From Acidobacteriota bacterium (GTDB taxonomy: Bacteria; Acidobacteriota; Terriglobia; Terriglobales; Acidobacteriaceae), in assembly GCA_025353435.1 (NCBI GenBank), contig JANXQR010000224.1, positions 1-25,190 of the forward strand: 25,190 bases of DNA, given 5' to 3'. Both the position numbers and the translations under genes were made by a program. This document shows, piece after piece, positions 15,515 through 23,644 of this stretch. Under the pieces are notes generated by a model, which was not told where the DNA came from, made no database searches, and saw only the letters and a program-made list of their open reading frames with translations. The stretch's first letter is position 1, and each line of letters opens with the position of its first letter.

Positions 15515-18500
15515 TTGCATCAGGAGGGTTCCATTTACTCGAACCGGAACATAGCCGCGCGCGGTCTGCTATTGGCGATCATTGGCGTCTCGATCATTTC
15601 CTCAATATGCGCGCAAGACGCTGCCACCGGGGCATTGTCAGGCAACGTGAAAGATTCCTCTGGCGCATTGATCACAGGCGTACGTGTCACTGTCACGTCA
15701 GCCGACACCGGGAGTGTGCGCATCGTGAATACCGACCGTGTCGGTGAATATCGCATTCCGCTCTTGCCGCCGGGAGCTTATGCCCTCAGATTCGATGGCC
15801 CTGGCTTCGCAGCGAAGACATTACACGATGTGGAGGTCTTCGTCAGCGAGACCACGACAATGGATGTGTCCTTGTCCGTCCAGGGTAGCCGAGTCACGGA
15901 GCAGGTGATCTCTGAGACGGGTGTGGTACAGAGCGAAAACTCGGCGCTTGGACGACTGATCGACAGCATGGCGGTCAATTCGTTACCTCTTTCCAATCGC
16001 AATTACACGCAGATTCTGGGCCTGTCGCCGGGCGTTGTTGTTTCGCTGCCCAACGCGGCGCAACTTGGAAGCGGTACACAGAACGTTACCGCCAATGGAT
16101 CCAAGACCACAGCCAACAACTTCCAGTTCAACGGAATCAATTCGAACAACCTTGCACAGAATTCCGCGGCGAACGACGGAGAAGAATTGGGGCTCGGCGT
16201 TCCAGCCCCGGAATCGATCCAGGAATTCAATGTCCAGACCGCGAACTTCGATGCGGCGTTCGGCCGGGGATCGGGAGCAAACGTTGACCTGGTAAGCAAG
16301 ACCGGCTCCAATCACTTTCACGGCAGCTCCTGGGAGTTTCTTCGTAACAACATATTCAACGCCAACGATTTCTTTGTGAAGCAGGCCGCGCAGCCCCGGC
16401 CCGCACTCAAGCAGAATCAGTTTGGCGCTTCGATTGGCGGCCCAATTGTGTCCAACCGAACATTTTTCTTTGGCCATTACCAGGGACGACTTGAAACGAA
16501 TGGACTCGGCTCCAGGCAGTCCGCACTGCTACCAATGTTGACTGCGGATCGTTCCGCCGCCACGCTGGGCGCGCAGTTCTGTCCCGCTGGCCACCTCGAC
16601 GCTGGCGCACCGTCTGCCGGATATTTGACCCATGCGGGAGGAACCCAACTTGCCTGCGATGGCTCCAACCTAAACCCCGTTGCACTCGCAATTCTCAACG
16701 CCAAATTACCCTCAGGGCAGTTCGCGATTCCGAGCCCTCAAATCACTCTCACGACAGGTCCTGGCCAATTGCCGGTGGGCGAGTCAATCTTTACTCCGCC
16801 GGCTCACTATCGCGAAGATCAGTTCGGCATAAATCTCGATCAGATCATCGACACGCGCAATTCCGCGACCGGTCGTTTCTTCTATGCTCGCGACTTGACC
16901 AGCTCGCCGTTTGCGCCCAACGCTGCAAATCTTCCCGGCTGGGGCTCTGACATTCTCGGCCGCAACACCATGCTCGTTGTCTCGGAAACCTTCGCGCCCA
17001 ATGCTCGCGTGGTCAATGTCGCGCGCGCAGCCTATATGCGCTTCGATGGACTCCTCAAGGTGCAGAAGCCTTTGCTGGCCGCGTCGGTTGGAGAAGGGAT
17101 ACCTACCGGCAATGCCACTCCTACGTCATCGATTCCCGGGCTCACTATCGATGGACTCTTCATCATCGGAGATGCGGGCACGCCTTCGCAGTGGCAGGTC
17201 ACCAACACCCTTGTTGCTCAAGACACGCTTTCTCTGATCCGGGGCGCGCACAATTTTCGCGTAGGAGCCGAGTACGACCGCGACCAAGTCGATCTCGATG
17301 CACCATTCGTCAGCGATGGGCTGCTCGACATCCGCACCTTCGGCGACTTTCTCCTCGGCCAGAGCGCCGCGCAGAACGGCAGCCCCATTGGATCGAGCAA
17401 TGTTACCCAGTCCACGGGTGCGTCGGGCCTGTCGCGCAAGGATACTCGGTACAACGACGCAGCGCTCTTCGCGCAGGATGACTGGAAAGTGTCGCGACGG
17501 CTGGTCATCAACGCGGGACTTCGTTATGAAATATTCGGCTCGCCATTTGAGATACACGGGCTGTTACCCAACTTCGATCCCGGAATAGCCACTGGAAGTG
17601 TGCCCGACGCGGGCAGTTTTAGCGGCTACAGCCTTCCTTCCAACTTCATTGGTTCACTGCCTTCCGGTTATCAGCGCCTGGGAAATCGCAGCCTGTGGCC
17701 CACCCGTCACGGCGATCTTTCTCCCCGAATTGGATTCGCTCTGCAACTGCGCAATAATCCCGCACTCTTATTAAGGGGCGGCTACGGCACCTACTACGAT
17801 CGCCATTCGGGCGGCTATCCTGAAACGCTTGAAGGCGAGCCGCCGTTCTCAGTGCTGCAGATCGCGTCTGACTCCGCCAACTCTGCCGCCACGCTGGAAA
17901 ATCCATTCGCACCCTCGCTGCCTGCGCGCTCGCAGTATCCGGTCTTTTTGCCGCGCGTGCCCGGCGGCTTCCCATTTTTACAGGGCATCTCGCCTCACAC
18001 TTCCGACAGCCGCACGCAGGAATACGATGTGAACGTGCAATGCGGTGTTGACGCCAACATCCTTGTCGAAGTGGGCTACGTGGGCACGCGCTCGGCGCAT
18101 CGTTCCGGATCGATCGAATTTAATCAAGCACTGCTTGCCGGTCCCGCCAACCCGGTCAACGGCGAAACTAGTAACTCGACCAACAATCTAATTCAGCGCC
18201 TGCCCTATCAAGGCGTGAGCCCCGGATCGTTGTTCACCAAGTCGGACTTCATCGCCAACTACAATTCACTGCAGGCAAGTGTCACCCAGCGCTTTCATCA
18301 CGGCTTGGCGTTTCTTGCCAGTTATACCTGGTCGAAGAGTCTCGATGAGACAAGCGGCTCCGGAGGCAGTTCGGTGTTCGAACTGTGGCTCCTGACCAAC
18401 GACCAGCACAACCCGCGCCAGGCGTACGGGCTCACCGACTTTGATCGCGCCCAGCGCGCCGTGGTGAGCTTCACCTATCGAGTGCCTCGAATGAGCAACC

Positions 18501-19039
18501 TGCCGCAAGGCCCTCGGTGGGCATTGTCCGGCTGGCAACTTTCCGGCATTGGCGTATTACAATCGGGAACGCCACTTACCATCATGGACAGCAATGCAGG
18601 CTCCGTTTATGGCAATTTCGAGAACCGCGCGCAGCGCACCGGAACCAGCCCATCAACACACGGATCGCTGTTCTCACGCGTTGCGTCCTCCTACCTTGAC
18701 GGCGCCGCATTTACGAGAGCGCCGGAAGTGCGAAACGGCACAGGCCTCGCCGATCAGGACTTCGGAAACAGTGGCGTCGGCATCGTGCGCGGCCCAGGAC
18801 AGCATGGACTCGACTTCGCAGTGGAGAAAATCGTTCCGCTCTCCGAATCGCGTTCGCTGCACTTTAGAACGGAGCTCTTCAACCTCACCAACACTCCCCA
18901 ATTCACCAATCCGAACACAAGCCTGGGATATGGCGATCCATCTGATCCCGCGCCGACGGCCAGTCCATCGTTCGGCCGGATAACTGCGTCAGCGACAAAC
19001 CCGCGCATTATCCAACTGGCGATCAGATTCATGTTTTAA
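15515..19039 (+). CDS. TonB-dependent receptor, Oar-like with carboxypeptidase-regulatory domain
   Basis: This outer-membrane protein of about 1170 residues has a signal peptide ending SICAQ, then a transthyretin-like carboxypeptidase regulatory domain at about 36-125 (GNVKDSSGALITGVRVTV... GEYRIPLLPPGAYALRF). A plug-like region follows (about 150-290, with LPLSNRNYTQILGLSPGV), and a long barrel ends in the outer-membrane-type RIIQLAIRFMF with a final phenylalanine. Acidobacteria carry many such receptors for carbohydrate, peptide or metal uptake; the substrate cannot be read here, and no SusD partner or clear TonB box is present. The start given is TTG; ATT at 15533 is at least as likely. 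It is divergent from the cytochrome operon and shares its control region. Confidence 0.9.
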   Translation: MHQEGSIYSNRNIAARGLLLAIIGVSIISSICAQDAATGALSGNVKDSSGALITGVRVTVTSADTGSVRIVNTDRVGEYRIPLLPPGAYALRFDGPGFAAKTLHDVEVFVSETTTMDVSLSVQGSRVTEQVISETGVVQSENSALGRLIDSMAVNSLPLSNRNYTQILGLSPGVVVSLPNAAQLGSGTQNVTANGSKTTANNFQFNGINSNNLAQNSAANDGEELGLGVPAPESIQEFNVQTANFDAAFGRGSGANVDLVSKTGSNHFHGSSWEFLRNNIFNANDFFVKQAAQPRPALKQNQFGASIGGPIVSNRTFFFGHYQGRLETNGLGSRQSALLPMLTADRSAATLGAQFCPAGHLDAGAPSAGYLTHAGGTQLACDGSNLNPVALAILNAKLPSGQFAIPSPQITLTTGPGQLPVGESIFTPPAHYREDQFGINLDQIIDTRNSATGRFFYARDLTSSPFAPNAANLPGWGSDILGRNTMLVVSETFAPNARVVNVARAAYMRFDGLLKVQKPLLAASVGEGIPTGNATPTSSIPGLTIDGLFIIGDAGTPSQWQVTNTLVAQDTLSLIRGAHNFRVGAEYDRDQVDLDAPFVSDGLLDIRTFGDFLLGQSAAQNGSPIGSSNVTQSTGASGLSRKDTRYNDAALFAQDDWKVSRRLVINAGLRYEIFGSPFEIHGLLPNFDPGIATGSVPDAGSFSGYSLPSNFIGSLPSGYQRLGNRSLWPTRHGDLSPRIGFALQLRNNPALLLRGGYGTYYDRHSGGYPETLEGEPPFSVLQIASDSANSAATLENPFAPSLPARSQYPVFLPRVPGGFPFLQGISPHTSDSRTQEYDVNVQCGVDANILVEVGYVGTRSAHRSGSIEFNQALLAGPANPVNGETSNSTNNLIQRLPYQGVSPGSLFTKSDFIANYNSLQASVTQRFHHGLAFLASYTWSKSLDETSGSGGSSVFELWLLTNDQHNPRQAYGLTDFDRAQRAVVSFTYRVPRMSNLPQGPRWALSGWQLSGIGVLQSGTPLTIMDSNAGSVYGNFENRAQRTGTSPSTHGSLFSRVASSYLDGAAFTRAPEVRNGTGLADQDFGNSGVGIVRGPGQHGLDFAVEKIVPLSESRSLHFRTELFNLTNTPQFTNPNTSLGYGDPSDPAPTASPSFGRITASATNPRIIQLAIRFMF
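15522..15535 (+). promoter_or_regulatory. Strong Shine-Dalgarno followed by an ATT, likely start of the receptor gene
   Basis: AGGAGG (15522-15527) is followed after five bases by ATT (15533-15535), in frame with the receptor. No ATG or GTG is in frame here. The alternative TTG at 15515 has no ribosome site at a workable distance. ATT starts are rare (infC is the known case), so a mutated or misread ATG is also possible. Confidence 0.5.
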
Positions 19040-19080
19040 CTTCGAGACTTAGTCGCATTCTGTGCGATCGGGCCTCGGAT

Positions 19081-19106
19081 TCCAAAGTCCGGCCCAGGCC
19101 TTTGGA
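19081..19106 (+). terminator. Stem-loop 42 bp after the receptor stop, possible terminator
   Basis: TCCAAAG and CTTTGGA pair perfectly over seven base pairs around a 12-base loop that itself contains GGCC twice. No T-run follows, so it is at most a weak or factor-assisted terminator, or an mRNA 3' stabiliser. Confidence 0.35.
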
Positions 19107-19396
19107 GCACGCCCGCGCGTGTATGCGCATCCAGCCTCGCTGCCACCCCAATTCCAAACACTCGCCGTCGAGCTACAAGCTCAGACGCATGCGTCCCCGT
19201 GTCCCACTAACACTTTAGAGTCAGCAATTCTCTTGGTTTCAAGCGGATGCGCACTCACTAGTTACATGGGTAATGAAAAGCAAACACTCAAAAGCAAATA
19301 GTCAAACGCAGGATTGCTTCGGAGCAAACGTGGCCACCCCCCACTCTTCCAGAATGAGGTTCATGGGCGTTCCCCCCGCAGCACTCATGATCAAGA

Positions 19397-19402
19397 AAGG
19401 AG
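19397..19402 (+). promoter_or_regulatory. Ribosome binding site of the 52-residue gene
   Basis: AAGGAG lies six bases before ATG 19409, close to the optimal strength and spacing. It is the main support for the short gene being translated. Confidence 0.7.
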
Positions 19403-19408
19403 TCGACT

Positions 19409-19567
19409 ATGAACCTCTCAACTGGAATGCTCGCGGTTCTGACAGTGGTCGTCCTGGCAGTGTTTCTGGCTGACATTCGACGGGTTATTGCGGATCGCTT
19501 CGCTTACAAAATCGCATGGGCCGCCGCCGTTGCCATCACGCTCGGCTGCGGATTCGCCATTGGCTGA
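19409..19567 (+). CDS. Small membrane protein, 52 residues, unknown
   Basis: The frame encodes two hydrophobic segments (about 8-21, LAVLTVVVLAVFLA, and 35-52, AWAAAVAITLGCGFAIG) joined by a short charged loop DIRRVIADR that should face the cytoplasm. Translation is supported by AAGGAG six bases before the ATG. It lies between the receptor and the GH35-like gene on the same strand, 245 bp before the latter. I do not recognise the family; two-helix proteins of this size may be subunits, stress peptides or toxins, and none of these can be chosen from the sequence. A chance frame cannot be excluded, but strong initiation plus coherent topology makes it likely real. Confidence 0.6.
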   Translation: MNLSTGMLAVLTVVVLAVFLADIRRVIADRFAYKIAWAAAVAITLGCGFAIG

Positions 19568-19776
19568 TCGGCCCCCGGGAGCACGCCACCTCTCGCACCC
19601 GGCCATCCGGCATAAAAGTACCACCATATTTGGCTCCAATAGCCGATAGCAGGGCAGTCACCAAGGCTGCCCGCCACTTCTCACTCAAACCTCGAGAATC
19701 CCACTATCCAACTCGCCACAACCTCAGCAGAATCTCCCGCCAGCCTTACACCCCATAACCAAGGCTTGCGCAGCTC

Positions 19777-19794
19777 AATGTATACGATTACATT
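19777..19794. promoter_or_regulatory. LacI-family-type operator upstream of the GH35-like gene
   Basis: AATGTATACGATTACATT is an 18-bp palindrome with central CG and matching outer seven bases, extended by C and G on the flanks. This is the form of LacI/GalR operators (AATGTAA-n-CG-n-TTACATT). It ends 18 bp before the ATG, just ahead of GGGGAGG, where a bound repressor would block transcription. No LacI-family gene is in the window. Confidence 0.6.
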
Positions 19795-19812
19795 GCTGGG
19801 GAGGTTCCGCTC

Positions 19813-21438
19813 ATGCCCCATGGTCGACTGAATATTGGTTCCACCCTCTGCACCCTGGCCGTCGCCGCCCTGTTCGCACTCACCGCATGCACCCCGTCGA
19901 CCGCTGAAGAAGCTCCTCGCCTTGTCCAAAAAGACGGCCGTTACGCTCTACTCGTCGATGGCAAGCCCTACCTAGCCCTCGGTGGCCAGATCCACAACTC
20001 CAGCGGATGGCCAAGCGAGCTGCCCCAGGTGTGGGAGTCAATGGCCGCGCTCCACGCCAACACCGTCGAGGCACCCGTCTATTGGGAGCAGATGGAGGCG
20101 CAGCCTGGCAAATTTGATTTCACCAATGTCGATGCCATCGTCGAAGGCGCGCGCACACACAACCTTCGCGTGGTTCTGCTCTGGTTCGGCACATGGAAAA
20201 ACGGCAACATGCATTACGTGCCCAGCTGGGTGAAGAATGACACCAAGCGTTTCCCGCGTGTCGTTCGCCCTGACGGCGAGCCCATCGACGTACTCTCCCC
20301 GCTCTCCCGCAACACTCTTGAAGCAGATAAGTCAGCCTTCGTCGCGCTCACACACCACCTCAAGGAGATCGACGGCGACAAGCACACCGTCATCGCCATT
20401 CAGGTTGAGAACGAATCTGGCAACGTCGGCAGCGTCCGCGATTTTTCACCTGAAGCCAATCGCGAGTTCGCAGGCCAGGTTCCAGCAGACCTCCTCACTG
20501 CCTCAGGTAAACAACCCGGTAGTTGGGCGCAGATCTTCGGCAGCGATGCCGACGAGATCTTCCAGATGTACTATCAAGCTCGTTACATCAACGAGATTGC
20601 CGCAGCCGGCAAGCATGAGCTCGGCATCGTCTACTACATCAACGTGTGGCTCGACTACCCACCAGCGCAAACTCCACAGCGTCGTCTCGATCAGCCCGGC
20701 ATCGGTTATCCCAGCGGCGGTCCTGTGCGGAAGCTCGTGGGCCTCTGGCGCAAGCTCGCGCCCTCGCTCGACATGATAGGCCCCGACCTATACTCCGACG
20801 ATCCGGATTTCGCGCACGACGTGATCAAGACCTACCATCGCGTCGACAATCCGCTCTGGATTCCGGAGGTCGCCCGCTCCGACAGCTTCAGCCGCTACTT
20901 CTTCTACTCCCTCGGTGAGGGCGCACTCGGCTTTGCTCCTTTCGGTATTGACAACGCCGGCTGGAACATCCTCGGCGACGAAGGATGGAGCGCTCACGCT
21001 CGCAACTTTGCCCTCATCGCTCCCATTGCTTCCCAGCTCGCACAGCTCCAGTTCGCCGGTCAGCTCAAGACCGCCGTCGAAGAGCCCGGCAAGACCTCTC
21101 AGGAAGTCGACTTCGGCGATTGGCAGGCCACCGTTGCCTTCGGCTTTCCACAGAACGATGGCCGCCCCGCTCCCGGTACCAAAGACGCACATGGTGCCGC
21201 GGTGATCGCACGCCTCGGACCCGATGAGTTTCTCGTCACAGGAATCGATGCCAGCGTGATCTTCCACCTTCCCGGCAAACTCGCGTGGATGCACAGCCAG
21301 TTCCTAACCGCCGAGCAGGGCGTGTACGAGAATGGCGCGTGGAAGCCAATCAAGTTATGGAATGGCGACGAAACGGATCGCGGCCTTTGGTTCTATCAGA
21401 AGCCCGTCTATGTCCGGGCCACGATGCAAAAGTTCTAA
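19813..21438 (+). CDS. GH35-like beta-galactosidase family lipoprotein
   Basis: This 541-residue protein has a lipoprotein signal with lipobox LTAC, so C26 is the likely lipid anchor. The catalytic domain starts with the GH35-like LVDGKPYLALGGQIHNSS (46-63). HANTVEAPVYWEQMEAQPG (81-99) is the usual GH35 beta-strand region. Clan GH-A residues are visible: acid/base E201 in QVENESG and nucleophile E352 in WIPEVARSD. The C-terminal part (from about 390) resembles the beta domains of bacterial GH35/DUF5597 proteins. It probably removes beta-galactose, or a related sugar, from oligosaccharides at the membrane. The ATG is preceded by GGGGAGG and a LacI-type operator, so induction by a sugar is likely. 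Confidence 0.85.
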   Translation: MPHGRLNIGSTLCTLAVAALFALTACTPSTAEEAPRLVQKDGRYALLVDGKPYLALGGQIHNSSGWPSELPQVWESMAALHANTVEAPVYWEQMEAQPGKFDFTNVDAIVEGARTHNLRVVLLWFGTWKNGNMHYVPSWVKNDTKRFPRVVRPDGEPIDVLSPLSRNTLEADKSAFVALTHHLKEIDGDKHTVIAIQVENESGNVGSVRDFSPEANREFAGQVPADLLTASGKQPGSWAQIFGSDADEIFQMYYQARYINEIAAAGKHELGIVYYINVWLDYPPAQTPQRRLDQPGIGYPSGGPVRKLVGLWRKLAPSLDMIGPDLYSDDPDFAHDVIKTYHRVDNPLWIPEVARSDSFSRYFFYSLGEGALGFAPFGIDNAGWNILGDEGWSAHARNFALIAPIASQLAQLQFAGQLKTAVEEPGKTSQEVDFGDWQATVAFGFPQNDGRPAPGTKDAHGAAVIARLGPDEFLVTGIDASVIFHLPGKLAWMHSQFLTAEQGVYENGAWKPIKLWNGDETDRGLWFYQKPVYVRATMQKF

Positions 21439-21485
21439 CGGCGTCAGACCGTTGACATTTCTTCACGCGCCGCAAACCGTAGGGC

Positions 21486-21511
21486 GCCAGGTTTTGATTC
21501 CGAGACCTGGC
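21486..21511. terminator. Stem-loop between convergent genes, possible bidirectional terminator
   Basis: GCCAGGT (21486-21492) pairs with ACCTGGC (21505-21511) around a 12-base loop. It lies in the 88-bp gap between the convergent GH35-like and propeller genes. There is no T-run on either side, so intrinsic termination is unproven. Confidence 0.4.
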
Positions 21512-21526
21512 TGTTCCACCCTCCAC

Positions 21527-23467
21527 CTAGTTCTGTCTTAGCCCGTAAACCTCCAACTCCCCTGGCACACTCGTCGAGCCAGCGGCCCCCCCGGTATTGT
21601 TGCCGCGCGTTCCCACGTAGACCCTCCCATTCGCCACGGTGGGCACAGTAAACTTCACTGCGTTCCCCGCCGCATCCGCCGGCACCATCCCGCTGTTCCA
21701 AAGCTCTGTCGTCACAGCTGCGGCGTTGTAGGCATGCAAAACCGCCGGCCCGCAGCTGGGCGACTGCGGCGTGCAAAAGGCTGTGTTATCCAGCGCCCAA
21801 ACAATCCCATTCGAGGTCCCAGCTGCAGAGACTGAAGGCGTGGCGCCGGGGAATCCAAACGTATTGGATGAAACCGAAGTGGGCCCCAAGTTAAACATCT
21901 CCTTGCTCGGATCAAACGAAAATTCCGTCAGCCCCCCGCGAAAGGGAGCAATGTAAAAATTGTTGTTCCAGAACGCGCCGGTGGCAAAAATGCTGTGGCC
22001 TATATTGAAAAACTGCCAGGCGTGAGAGTCTCCCATGCCGCCCATACTGTCGCCATTCAGCACATAGAGCGTCCCATCTTTCCCGCCCCCAATCACCAGG
22101 TGTTTCACTTTTCCTGAATTTACATTCAGCACCAGCGCCGATCCACCCGACCCAAAATCGGTGTCGTTCACGGCATCGCTCACTTCGTCTGACGGCGTGA
22201 AATACGAAGAAATAGTCAATCCACTTGTCATCTGAAGGAACGAGTCCCCGTAGTCATTATTAGGCGGGGTTGCGCTGTTCGCATCGAACGTCGCATTTCC
22301 CGTAATGACGTAAAGATGATTGCCCGAGTCCGCCGACGGTGCGCCGCCACCCATCCAAATCCCGCCATATTGCACGTTCGGCGATACATTGAGCACGCTC
22401 ACAATTGCCAGACTTGAAGCATTGAATCCAACCAACCATCCGTAGTAAGGCAGGTTGTCCTCGTGCGAAGCCCAAGCAACGTAGACCACTCCGTTCACAA
22501 GCGCCAACCCCGGCCGCTGATTCTGTTGCCGCGGGTTGAAGCTCACAGTCGTACCGCCATCGCCCGTGCCGGCATAGGTGATGCCCGGGCCAATATTCGC
22601 TGGACCGCCGAATCGTTCGCTGCCTGTCGCCAGGTCGATTGCGTGTAGGCGCTGGTAGAACACCGTCCCCGCCGAGTTCATCGATTTTGAAACCACATAA
22701 AGCGTGCCCGTTGCCGCATCAATCACCGGCGTTCCTGTAACTCCCACCTCCGGCGCAATGTCCCCATAGCCCTGTCCCACTAGGTTCCCAGGCGGGCTCG
22801 AGGGGATCGATAACTCACCAACACCCGCGCCGTGGCTCGCATCAGTCAGGCTCGCCTTCCAAAGTTGCTGACACGGATTACTATCGGCGTCGAATGCATA
22901 AAGGCTGTCATGCTGTGTAGCCACGAACACCACATTGCGCGCGGACCCATTTACATTCAGGTTCGCCATCCAAAGCGGTTGCGCATAGACGGCACCATCC
23001 ACAGGGCAAGCAAACAACTTGCCGAATGTAGCGGTCGTTACCGTTGACGCGGTAAGCGCGTATTCTTGACTGTTCGCGCCATCCCGCGCCAGGTCGTTGT
23101 GGTAGGTCGTAACGCCGGCCAGGTCGGTAACATAGATCGTCGTTGAAGCGCTCATCGAGGCATTTGTCACGCTTGTAGCCGCGATCGTGTGACTGCCCGC
23201 CAGATTGGGAGCCGTATATGTAATGGCGGTGCCGCTCATACTGGCCACTGACGAAAGGCCGCCTCCGCTCGCGGACCATGCCACACCAGCGGTGTCATTT
23301 GTTGTTGCCGTGATCGAGAACCCTTGTTTGACTGTGAGCGCCGCCCGCTTGGCGGAGAGCGAAACCGAAATAACCGTTGGAGGAGTCGTCTTGCTCCCGG
23401 ACCCACATCCGGCAATCAGCTGACCAGCGGCCACAAGGCAGGACACTGCGATGGAAACACCTCGCAT
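21527..23467 (-). CDS. Lipoprotein with Ig-like domain and PQQ-type beta-propeller
   Basis: This 646-residue protein has a lipoprotein signal with lipobox IAGC (C21). Residues about 33-115 form an Ig-like domain (VSLSAKRAALTVKQGFSITA... VAWSASGG... ITYTAPNLAGSHTIAATS). The rest is a propeller with repeats such as VVFVATQHDSLYAFDADS, GTLYVVSKSMNS, GVVYVAWAS, GTLYVLNGDS and GRVYVGTRG. Such proteins are frequent in Acidobacteria and are often labelled PQQ-binding, but no catalytic dehydrogenase residues are apparent, so an adhesive or scaffold role is as likely. The ATG at 23467 follows GGGAGA by seven bases. It is cysteine-poor except near the C-terminal blades. Confidence 0.8.
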   Translation of the reverse strand: MRGVSIAVSCLVAAGQLIAGCGSGSKTTPPTVISVSLSAKRAALTVKQGFSITATTNDTAGVAWSASGGGLSSVASMSGTAITYTAPNLAGSHTIAATSVTNASMSASTTIYVTDLAGVTTYHNDLARDGANSQEYALTASTVTTATFGKLFACPVDGAVYAQPLWMANLNVNGSARNVVFVATQHDSLYAFDADSNPCQQLWKASLTDASHGAGVGELSIPSSPPGNLVGQGYGDIAPEVGVTGTPVIDAATGTLYVVSKSMNSAGTVFYQRLHAIDLATGSERFGGPANIGPGITYAGTGDGGTTVSFNPRQQNQRPGLALVNGVVYVAWASHEDNLPYYGWLVGFNASSLAIVSVLNVSPNVQYGGIWMGGGAPSADSGNHLYVITGNATFDANSATPPNNDYGDSFLQMTSGLTISSYFTPSDEVSDAVNDTDFGSGGSALVLNVNSGKVKHLVIGGGKDGTLYVLNGDSMGGMGDSHAWQFFNIGHSIFATGAFWNNNFYIAPFRGGLTEFSFDPSKEMFNLGPTSVSSNTFGFPGATPSVSAAGTSNGIVWALDNTAFCTPQSPSCGPAVLHAYNAAAVTTELWNSGMVPADAAGNAVKFTVPTVANGRVYVGTRGNNTGGAAGSTSVPGELEVYGLRQN

Positions 23468-23501
23468 GCAGAATCTCCCATCTCAGTATCAGATTGTTGG
23501 A

Positions 23502-23530
23502 ATTGTTACTGCTGTCGCTAACTCCGTCAA
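23502..23530 (-). promoter_or_regulatory. Candidate sigma70-type promoter of the propeller gene
   Basis: On the minus strand TTGACG (23530-23525) and AACAAT (23507-23502, or TAACAA one base earlier) are separated by 16-17 bases. The ATG is about 35 bases downstream of the -10. It is the best hexamer pair seen in the 177-bp gap. Confidence 0.45.
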
Positions 23531-23644
23531 GCGCGGAATTCCGCACGCTTGTGCGCTCAGTCTCTAGGATTCCACTTCGATGGATTTCGTCATCCTGCCA
23601 ATTCGATGTCCGACGTTCCAAAACCCATGAGTGCTACTTGGGCT

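Larger units (their letters stand above)
19040..19408. other. Non-coding stretch after the receptor gene
   Basis: I see no convincing gene here. It holds a stem-loop at 19081-19106, a tight hairpin TTGCT-TCGG-AGCAA at 19314-19327, and ends in the ribosome site of the small membrane protein gene. Short open frames in this stretch lack ribosome sites and hydrophobic or conserved character. Confidence 0.6.

Noticed and set aside
20237..20776. Plus-strand Ser/Thr-rich frame (179 residues) inside the GH35-like gene
   Set aside because: Out-of-frame shadow of a gene with both catalytic glutamates in the main frame.
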